Program-made: the position numbers and the translations under genes | NCBI GenBank assembly: GCA_030626915.1 | Contig: DAOUTC010000042.1 | Span: 1 to 9,427, forward strand | Direction: 5' to 3' | Length of the DNA stretch: 9,427 bases | Origin: Dehalococcoidia bacterium | Lineage (GTDB): Bacteria > Chloroflexota > Dehalococcoidia > GIF9 > AB-539-J10 | The notes under the pieces: generated by a model | Told to the model about the DNA's origin: nothing | The model's input: the letters and a program-made list of their open reading frames with translations, nothing else | The model's database searches: none | Part shown: positions 1 through 4,674 of the stretch, in pieces | How positions within the stretch are numbered: the first letter of the stretch is position 1 | How the letters are laid out: the number at the start of each line of letters is the position of its first letter

Positions 1-185
1 CTATCTTTATCTTCACTAATTATCTCTACCTGACGTCCCAATTTCTCATTAATGCTCCCGGGCTCCGTGATCAAGCTAAACAAGGCTAAAGCAGCATGGG
101 AAAAGAGCTGCTTAATATCAGCTCCATAAGCAATAATGCCTACGTCAGCAGTATGATCAGTGATTTCAAAAGCCTTCTCAATCAT
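1..185 (-). CDS. Archease family protein, N-terminal part (runs off the window)
   Basis: The minus strand from an ATG at 183-185 reads MIEKAFEITDHTADVGIIAY and continues through a segment like KQLFSHAALALFSLITEPGS to the window edge, giving 61 codons without a stop. The DHTADVGI block followed by an LF-x-HAA-x-ALF helix is the hallmark of the archease family (PF01951). Its early Asp residues take part in metal binding. From family knowledge, archease is a small cytosolic protein of about 140 residues that activates the RNA ligase RtcB for RNA repair or tRNA splicing. No rtcB is visible here, but the gene's downstream side lies outside the window. The ATG was chosen because homology begins immediately after it and no other start lies nearby; the ribosome-binding site is weak (GGGCTAAG just upstream). 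The gene is divergent from the tRNA-thrS block. Family assignment is fairly secure; the cellular role is inferred. Confidence 0.85.
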   Translation of the reverse strand, partial: MIEKAFEITDHTADVGIIAYGADIKQLFSHAALALFSLITEPGSINEKLGRQVEIISEDKD

Positions 186-217
186 CTTAGCCCATATTAT
201 GTGGCAAGGGTAACTCT

Positions 218-226
218 ATTATATCA
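218..226 (-). promoter_or_regulatory. Extended -10 promoter for the archease gene
   Basis: Read on the minus strand, this is TGATATAAT, a perfect extended -10 (TGnTATAAT). No good -35 lies 16-18 bp upstream, as is usual for extended -10 promoters. Transcription would begin near 211, leaving a leader of about 26 nt before the ATG at 185. This is a sequence match only. Confidence 0.55.
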
Positions 227-300
227 CGTACTATAATTCTCGCCATCTTGAAGACCGTTTATTTTATTATCCTGAGGTGAAGCTGCGAGCCCTTCGCTTT

Positions 301-387
301 CCTGTCATTCTGAGGGAGAGAAGCGACCGAAGAATCGCACTCAGGGTAAACTCCGCAAGGAGGCAGCGAAAAACGCGGAATGACAGG
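301..387. repeat. 87-bp palindromic interspersed element with 10-bp inverted ends
   Basis: The element starts CCTGTCATTC (301-310) and ends GAATGACAGG (378-387), a perfect 10-bp inverted repeat. Inside it holds GAAGCGA (320-326), GAAGAATC and an internal CTGAG/CTCAG pair (310-314 and 340-344). The pattern 'GTCATTCTGAG...GAAGCGA...GAAGAATC' is typical of short non-coding repeats found in many copies in some bacterial genomes. It encodes no protein. Its first nine bases and GAAGCGA recur in the repeat within pheT (6448-6495), so the two look related. No clear target-site duplication directly flanks it. It lies between the archease promoter and the tRNA promoter and could fold into a long hairpin if transcribed. 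Copy number cannot be judged from one window. Confidence 0.7.
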
Positions 388-421
388 TAGGTGTTGTGGA
401 ATGACCGTCTATTGTGAAGAT

Positions 422-450
422 TTGAACTTCCTATATATGTCTGCTACAAT
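422..450 (+). promoter_or_regulatory. Sigma70-type promoter of tRNA-Val
   Basis: A -35 hexamer TTGAAC (422-427) and a -10 hexamer TACAAT (445-450) are separated by an optimal 17 bp. Each matches consensus at five of six positions or nearly so. Transcription would start around 457, only a few bases before the mature tRNA 5' end at 461, which is typical of tightly spaced tRNA promoters. Confidence 0.75.
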
Positions 451-460
451 CGGTCAAAAG

Positions 461-533
461 GGGCGGTTAGCTCAGCGGTTAGAGCGCTGCGTTGACATCG
501 CAGAGGTCACTGGTTCAAATCCAGTATCGCCCA
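461..533 (+). tRNA. tRNA-Val (anticodon GAC)
   Basis: The 73-nt sequence folds into a complete cloverleaf. The acceptor stem GGGCGGT pairs with ATCGCCC (one G-T wobble). The D arm is GCTC/GAGC, the anticodon stem is CTGCG/CGCAG around the loop TTGACAT, the variable loop has five bases, and the T arm is ACTGG-TTCAAAT-CCAGT. The anticodon GAC (494-496) reads GUC and GUU, so the tRNA carries valine. The discriminator is A533. The next bases are TGT, so the 3' CCA is not encoded and must be added after transcription. No obvious intrinsic terminator follows, so read-through towards thrS is possible. Confidence 0.96.
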
Positions 534-684
534 TGTTTAGCCAGATAATAAAATATAAATGTATGCAAGGGAAGCCACCATTATAGGTTTAGTTGTTTTC
601 TCAGGAAATGTTATCTCTGTTAATTGTTAGCTACACCAAAAAACTAAGATATTTAGGAAGTAACAGTCAGTAATTTGTCACATC

Positions 685-715
685 TTGAACTTCCGAGGAA
701 ATTCATTGTTACAAT
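685..715 (+). promoter_or_regulatory. Probable promoter of the thrS operon
   Basis: A -35 TTGAAC (685-690) and a -10 TACAAT (710-715) are separated by 19 bp, longer than ideal. The ten bases TTGAACTTCC at the -35 and the whole -10 are identical to those of the tRNA-Val promoter at 422-450, which supports this as a real element. Transcription would start near 722 and give a leader of about 47 nt, too short for a T-box or other large leader RNA. Confidence 0.5.
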
Positions 716-730
716 GCTTTTGATTTAGGC

Positions 731-772
731 AGGAGGTTTTAGATTCAGTTGCAAGGCAAGAACCTGAAATGA
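731..772 (+). promoter_or_regulatory. Strong ribosome-binding site and possible tiny leader ORF before thrS
   Basis: A perfect AGGAGG (731-736) lies 32 nt before the thrS ATG at 769, too far to serve it directly. Six bases after it is an ATT (743-745), and a TTG (749-751) lies in the same frame. From either, a short ORF reads to a TGA at 770-772 that overlaps the thrS start as ATGA. It would encode MQLQGKNLK from ATT, or MQGKNLK from TTG. The thrS frame itself is open back to 724 but has no ATG, GTG or TTG before 769. Translation of the small ORF with reinitiation at thrS is a plausible reading; a non-standard in-frame start or a sequence error are alternatives. Confidence 0.35.
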
Positions 773-2490
773 ACCCAGAAGGAAAATCGGAAAGGATGCG
801 TCACTCCGCTGCTCATGTTATGGCTCAAGCGGTACAACTCCTTTTCCCCGAGGCTAAATTTAGCATTGGACCAGCCATTGAAAATGGCTTTTATTATGAT
901 TTTGATCTACCGCGCCCATTAATACCGGAAGATTTGACTACAATTGAGCACAAAATGAAGGAGATTATTAATGCCAATCTGCCTTTCGTCAGGGAGGAAA
1001 TGAGCAAGGAGGCAGCACGTCACCTCTTTGCTGCTCAGCCCTATAAACTGGAGCTTATTGATGAGCTTCCCGACGCTACGGTGACCATCTATAGGCAAGG
1101 CTCCTTCACCGATTTATGTCGTGGTCCTCATGTAGCTTCCACAGGTGAAATAAAGGCTTTCAAACTTACCCATATGGCTGGGGCATACTGGAGAGGCGAT
1201 GAGAAAAAGCCTATGCTGCAAAGAATCTATGGTGTGGCTTTTGATAGCCAGGTGGAGCTCGAAGATTATTTATCGCGCCAGGCTGAAGCTGCCAAACGAG
1301 ACCATAGAAAGTTAGGCAAGGAGCTTGACCTTTTCAGTATTCACGAGGAAATTGGCCCCGGCTTAATTTGCTGGCATCCCAAAGGCGCCTTGATACGGCA
1401 GATTATCGAGGATTTCTGGAGAGCGGAGCATATTAAGCGAGATTACAGTATTGTGTATACTCCTCATATTGCCAAGCTGGACTTGTGGAAAACTAGCGGC
1501 CATTGGGACTTCTATCGAGATTATTTATATTCACCCATGGAGGTAGAAGGACAGCAATACATAATAAAGCCTATGAATTGCTTGGGCCATATCCTAATTT
1601 TCAAGAGTCGCTTACGCAGCTATCGCGATTTACCTCTAAGGTATGCAGAACTAGGCACGGTATACAGGTATGAGCGGACTGGCGTGTTATATGGCTTAGC
1701 CAGGGTAAGGGGATTCACTCAAGACGATGCTCACATTTTCTGTCGTCCTGACCAACTTGAAGAAGAAGTGATAGGGGTGGTAAAACTGGCGCAGTTTATG
1801 ATGTCCACCTTCGGCTTTACTGATTATGAAGTATTATTATCCACGCGCCCGGAAAAATACGCTGGCACTATTCAAATGTGGCAGCAGGCTACGGAATCCT
1901 TAAAACATGTTTTACAGAAACTTGAGCTGTCCTACAAACTGGATCCAGGCGAAGGGGTTTTCTATGGACCCAAGATTGACATTAAGCTTAAAGATGCTTT
2001 AGGGCACGCCTGGCAAGGGCCTACCATACAAGTTGATTTCAACTTGCCAGAACGCTTCAATGTCTGTTACATTGGTGACGATGGATTGGAGCACAACGTA
2101 ATAATGATACATCGCACGGTCTTGGGTAGTATGGAGCGCTTTTTAGCTTGTCTAACCGAGCACTATGGCGGTGCTTTCCCTGTATGGTTATCGCCAGTTC
2201 AAGCTATAATAATACCTATAGCAGATCGTCATATTGATTATGCAAGGCAAATAGGAAGTGAACTTAAACAAGAGAGCATTCGTACCGAGGTTGACGATCG
2301 CTCCGAGCGAATGAATCTGAAAATAAGGGAAGCTCAGTTGCAAAAAATTCCATATATGCTCATAGTTGGCGACAAGGAAGTAGCTTCATCCGGTGTATCG
2401 CTGCGCTTAAGAGACGGTGAAGATGTAGGCTTAGAAGCTTTATCGCAAGTTAAGGTAAGGATAAAAACAGCTATACAGGCTAAATCCTAA
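769..2490 (+). CDS. thrS: Threonyl-tRNA synthetase, TGS-less form
   Basis: This class IIa cytosolic enzyme joins threonine to tRNA-Thr and edits mischarged Ser-tRNA. The 573-residue protein begins directly with the editing domain: H12 and H16 of the HxxxH motif (RHSAAH) and C117/H121 of CRGPH are present. The catalytic domain (about 190-475) has the zinc ligands C271 (KPMNCLGH), H322 (QDDAHIF) and H448 (MIHRTVLGS). It also has motif 2 (VYRYERTG) and motif 3 (GSMERF). The anticodon-binding domain fills about 477-573. Most bacterial ThrRS are about 640 residues and start with a TGS domain of about 60 residues, which is absent here; upstream codons are too few to encode one. The ATG at 769 is the first conventional start, but its own ribosome-binding site is weak (AAGG, 12 nt upstream). 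First gene of the operon; infC follows within 22 bp. Confidence 0.97.
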   Translation: MNPEGKSERMRHSAAHVMAQAVQLLFPEAKFSIGPAIENGFYYDFDLPRPLIPEDLTTIEHKMKEIINANLPFVREEMSKEAARHLFAAQPYKLELIDELPDATVTIYRQGSFTDLCRGPHVASTGEIKAFKLTHMAGAYWRGDEKKPMLQRIYGVAFDSQVELEDYLSRQAEAAKRDHRKLGKELDLFSIHEEIGPGLICWHPKGALIRQIIEDFWRAEHIKRDYSIVYTPHIAKLDLWKTSGHWDFYRDYLYSPMEVEGQQYIIKPMNCLGHILIFKSRLRSYRDLPLRYAELGTVYRYERTGVLYGLARVRGFTQDDAHIFCRPDQLEEEVIGVVKLAQFMMSTFGFTDYEVLLSTRPEKYAGTIQMWQQATESLKHVLQKLELSYKLDPGEGVFYGPKIDIKLKDALGHAWQGPTIQVDFNLPERFNVCYIGDDGLEHNVIMIHRTVLGSMERFLACLTEHYGGAFPVWLSPVQAIIIPIADRHIDYARQIGSELKQESIRTEVDDRSERMNLKIREAQLQKIPYMLIVGDKEVASSGVSLRLRDGEDVGLEALSQVKVRIKTAIQAKS

Positions 2491-2497
2491 CTTTTTT

Positions 2498-2515
2498 GGG
2501 AGTGGAACGACTATA
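2498..2515 (+). promoter_or_regulatory. infC ribosome-binding site and AUA start
   Basis: GGGAG (2498-2502) is followed ten bases later by ATA (2513-2515), the first codon of a frame reading [20 protein letters not shown], the expected IF3 amino terminus. The frame is open from 2465, yet it has no ATG, GTG or TTG until 2600, which lies inside the conserved N-domain. An in-frame ATA at 2528 is a less likely alternative. In E. coli and Bacillus-type infC genes the start is a rare AUU, which IF3 discriminates against to regulate itself; the same logic probably applies here. Confidence 0.7.
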
Positions 2516-3064
2516 GATAAACATTATATAGCAGTTAACCAGAGGATCAGAGCTAGAGAAGTTCGCCTTATAGGGGAAAAAGGCGAGCAACTGGGTATAT
2601 TGCCTCGGCTGCGGGCACTGCAAATTGCTCGGGAGCACGACCTTGACCTAGTAGAGGTAGCGCCCACAGCAAATCCCCCAGTGTGTCGGCTTCTCGATTA
2701 CGGGAAGTATAAGTATGAGCAAACTAAGAAGGAACGGAAAGCGAAAAAGAGCCGAAAAGTTGGCTTGCTTAAAGAAGTTCGCTTTAGACCAAAAATTGAG
2801 GAGCATGATTTACAAGCAAAGATTAGAACAGTTAGAAAATTGCTAGAAGAAGGTAACAAAGTAAAGGTGTTAGTGAGATTTAGGGGACGTGAGGTTATTT
2901 ACCCCGAACTGGGTTGGAAAGTGCTAAAGAAAGTGGCCGAGGCTTTGAAGGAAGAAGCAGTGGCAAGCGATCATCCTGTCAAAGACAGAAGGAGTATAGC
3001 TTTAACTCTTTCCGCCGCTTCTGCTAGAAAATCTATAAAGGTGAAATCAGATGCCAAAGCTTAA
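2513..3064 (+). CDS. infC: Translation initiation factor IF-3 (AUA start)
   Basis: IF3 binds the 30S subunit, keeps it apart from 50S and checks the start codon and initiator tRNA. From the ATA at 2513 the protein has 183 residues, matching the usual 170-180. The N-domain contains [17 protein letters not shown] and the block [21 protein letters not shown] Lys/Arg-rich linker ([12 protein letters not shown]) leads to the C-domain, which starts near [14 protein letters not shown] and contains [11 protein letters not shown]. Starting at the TTG at 2600 would remove 29 residues, including the highly conserved [10 protein letters not shown] strand, so that start is rejected. The 3' end overlaps rpmI by 14 bp. 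The infC-rpmI-rplT order is the classic arrangement and suggests autoregulation by IF3 at its own start codon. Confidence 0.93.
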   Translation: MDKHYIAVNQRIRAREVRLIGEKGEQLGILPRLRALQIAREHDLDLVEVAPTANPPVCRLLDYGKYKYEQTKKERKAKKSRKVGLLKEVRFRPKIEEHDLQAKIRTVRKLLEEGNKVKVLVRFRGREVIYPELGWKVLKKVAEALKEEAVASDHPVKDRRSIALTLSAASARKSIKVKSDAKA

Positions 3065-3248
3065 GACTCATAAAGGAGCGAAGAGCCGCTTCCATATAAC
3101 GGGTAGTGGCAAGCTCATGCGTACTAAATGCGGCAAAAGCCATTTAAGACGGAAAAAGCCTCCCAGGACCAAACGCCTTTATGATGAGCTTATGCCAGCT
3201 TCACCCGCAGACAAGAAGCGAATAAAAAGGCTTTTACCTTATAAGTAA
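3051..3248 (+). CDS. rpmI: 50S ribosomal protein L35
   Basis: This is a very basic 65-residue protein, the normal length for L35. It starts [20 protein letters not shown], contains the family pattern [15 protein letters not shown], and ends [10 protein letters not shown]. It is a component of the large ribosomal subunit. The ATG lies inside the end of infC (14-bp overlap) and is preceded by AAAGGTG (3037-3043) with seven bases of spacing, so its translation is probably coupled to infC. rplT follows after 20 bp. Confidence 0.97.
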   Translation: MPKLKTHKGAKSRFHITGSGKLMRTKCGKSHLRRKKPPRTKRLYDELMPASPADKKRIKRLLPYK

Positions 3249-3268
3249 GGTTTGAAAGGAGGATAATT

Positions 3269-3640
3269 TTGCCACGAGCTAAAAGCGGAAAAACCACCCA
3301 TCGGCGCCATAAGAAAGTGCTGGAGCTAACCAGAGGACATCGTGCTACAAGGCATCATCTTTACCGGCGAGCCCACGAGTCTATGCTCCATGCCTTAGAC
3401 TATGCCTATTGTCATCGTCGGGAACGGAAAGGCGATTTCAGGAAGTTGTGGATCGCTCGCATTAATGCTGCTGCAAGAGCTCAAGGTCTCTCCTATAGTC
3501 AATTTATGGCAGGGTTAAAAAAGGAGAATGTGGAAATAAACCGCAAGATGCTAGCTGAGATGGCAATTAAGCATCCTGAGGGCTTTACCAAATTATTGGC
3601 TTCTGTTTCATCCAAAAATACAAATGCTAAAGCAGCTTGA
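3269..3640 (+). CDS. rplT: 50S ribosomal protein L20 (TTG start)
   Basis: L20 binds 23S rRNA and is needed early in 50S assembly. The 123-residue product (family about 115-120) starts [18 protein letters not shown] and has the conserved core [22 protein letters not shown] followed by NRKMLAEMA. The start is TTG at 3269, fixed by the universal MPR- beginning and by a near-perfect GAAAGGAGG (3254-3262) six bases upstream. The last 15 or so residues ([10 protein letters not shown]) are a poorly conserved tail whose codons overlap the start of pheS by 17 bp. In E. coli and Bacillus L20 represses this operon, but no leader large enough for such a site is seen before infC here. Confidence 0.97.
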   Translation: MPRAKSGKTTHRRHKKVLELTRGHRATRHHLYRRAHESMLHALDYAYCHRRERKGDFRKLWIARINAAARAQGLSYSQFMAGLKKENVEINRKMLAEMAIKHPEGFTKLLASVSSKNTNAKAA

Positions 3641-4658
3641 GGAACTTCATTTAGAAGCTCTAGCCAAATTAAACCGAGTTAGCGAACTTAAGGAACTCGA
3701 GTCATGGCGGATTCGCTATTTAGGCAAAAAAAGTAAGTTAACTCAAATCTTACGCTCTTTAGCCAGCTTGCCCTTAGAGGAACGAAAAAAGGTAGGTGCC
3801 CAAGCTAACGAAGTCAAGAAAGCCTTAGAGTCGAGCTTCACTGAAAAGGAAAGGCACTTAGAGGAAACTACCCTTATTTCTTTTTTAGAGCGCCAAGGGG
3901 TAGATGTTACTTTGCCTGGTCGGCCTATCTCAATAGGCCGACTCCACCCCACAACCCGAATACTGGAGGAAATTTGTGATATTTTCATACGCATGGGCTT
4001 CCAGGTTTTTGAAGGGCCTGATGTGGAGTGGGACTACTATAACTTTGAAGCTTTAAACATTCCTCAATGGCACCCCGCACGGGATATGTTCGCCACTTTA
4101 TGGATAGACGCCGACATGGGTAAAGGGGCCAGGCTTTTACGCACTCATACCTCGCCGATGCAGATAAGGCTGATGGAAAGGAAACGCCCCCCCATAAGAG
4201 CTATAATGCCAGGACGGGTTTATAGATATGAAGCCACCGATGCCACTCATGAATCTATGCTTTACCAAGTCGAAGGACTTGCTATAAACAAGAATATTAC
4301 CTTAGCTGATTTGAAAGGCACTTTGTTTGAATTTTGTCATTGTTTTTTTGGCCAGGAAAGGAGAATACGCTTTCGATGCGATTACTTTCCCTTCGTCGAA
4401 CCTGGGGTGGAGGTAGCCATTGAGTGTTCAGCTTGCCATGGTGCTGGTTGCCGATTGTGTAGCTACAGTGGTTGGCTTGAAATCCTAGGCGCTGGTATGG
4501 TGCACCCTGATGTCCTCAAGCGCGGTAACATTGACCCTGAAGTTTATACTGGCTTTGCCTTTGGTATGGGAGTGGAGCGAATTGCTATGCTTCGCTATAG
4601 CATAGATGACATAAGGCTCTTTTACAGCAATGATAGTAGGTTTTTAGAACAATTCTAG
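3624..4658 (+). CDS. pheS: Phenylalanyl-tRNA synthetase alpha subunit
   Basis: This is the catalytic subunit of the (alpha-beta)2 PheRS, which joins phenylalanine to tRNA-Phe. At 344 residues it has normal length. An N-terminal coiled-coil arm that contacts tRNA fills about 1-90. Class II motifs follow: [20 protein letters not shown] (125-144, motif 1 region), [13 protein letters not shown] (197-209, motif 2) and [10 protein letters not shown] (314-323, motif 3), with [10 protein letters not shown] (255-264) lining the Phe pocket. Residues 268-279 form [12 protein letters not shown], a CxxC-x4-CxxC zinc-knuckle-like motif before GWLEILG; this occurs in some bacterial PheS but not in E. coli. 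The ATG at 3624 lies within rplT (17-bp overlap) and no Shine-Dalgarno sequence precedes it, so translation is probably coupled to rplT. pheT follows after 16 bp. Confidence 0.97.
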   Translation: MLKQLEELHLEALAKLNRVSELKELESWRIRYLGKKSKLTQILRSLASLPLEERKKVGAQANEVKKALESSFTEKERHLEETTLISFLERQGVDVTLPGRPISIGRLHPTTRILEEICDIFIRMGFQVFEGPDVEWDYYNFEALNIPQWHPARDMFATLWIDADMGKGARLLRTHTSPMQIRLMERKRPPIRAIMPGRVYRYEATDATHESMLYQVEGLAINKNITLADLKGTLFEFCHCFFGQERRIRFRCDYFPFVEPGVEVAIECSACHGAGCRLCSYSGWLEILGAGMVHPDVLKRGNIDPEVYTGFAFGMGVERIAMLRYSIDDIRLFYSNDSRFLEQF

Positions 4659-4674
4659 ATTTTTAAGGGACAAT

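Noticed and set aside
380..586. Plus-strand 68-codon ORF spanning the tRNA gene
   Set aside because: It runs straight through the tRNA-Val and the end of the palindromic repeat; its protein is the chance translation of a tRNA (AQRLERCVDIAEVTGSNPVSP is a familiar tRNA-derived string).
534..768. Possible T-box or threonine-type leader regulating thrS
   Set aside because: No T-box sequence (AGGGTGGNACCGCG-like), no run of Thr codons and no terminator hairpin is visible, and the likely transcript start leaves only about 47 nt of leader.
2600..3064. infC starting at the TTG at 2600
   Set aside because: This would delete the conserved [10 protein letters not shown] strand of the IF3 N-domain, and no ribosome-binding site lies just upstream; the frame continues to a better-placed ATA at 2513.
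4187..4193. C7 run in pheS (and a T7 run at 4343-4349) as programmed slippage sites
   Set aside because: The PheS frame is intact across both and conserved residues continue in the same frame, so no shift is needed; they may only matter as sequencing-error spots.
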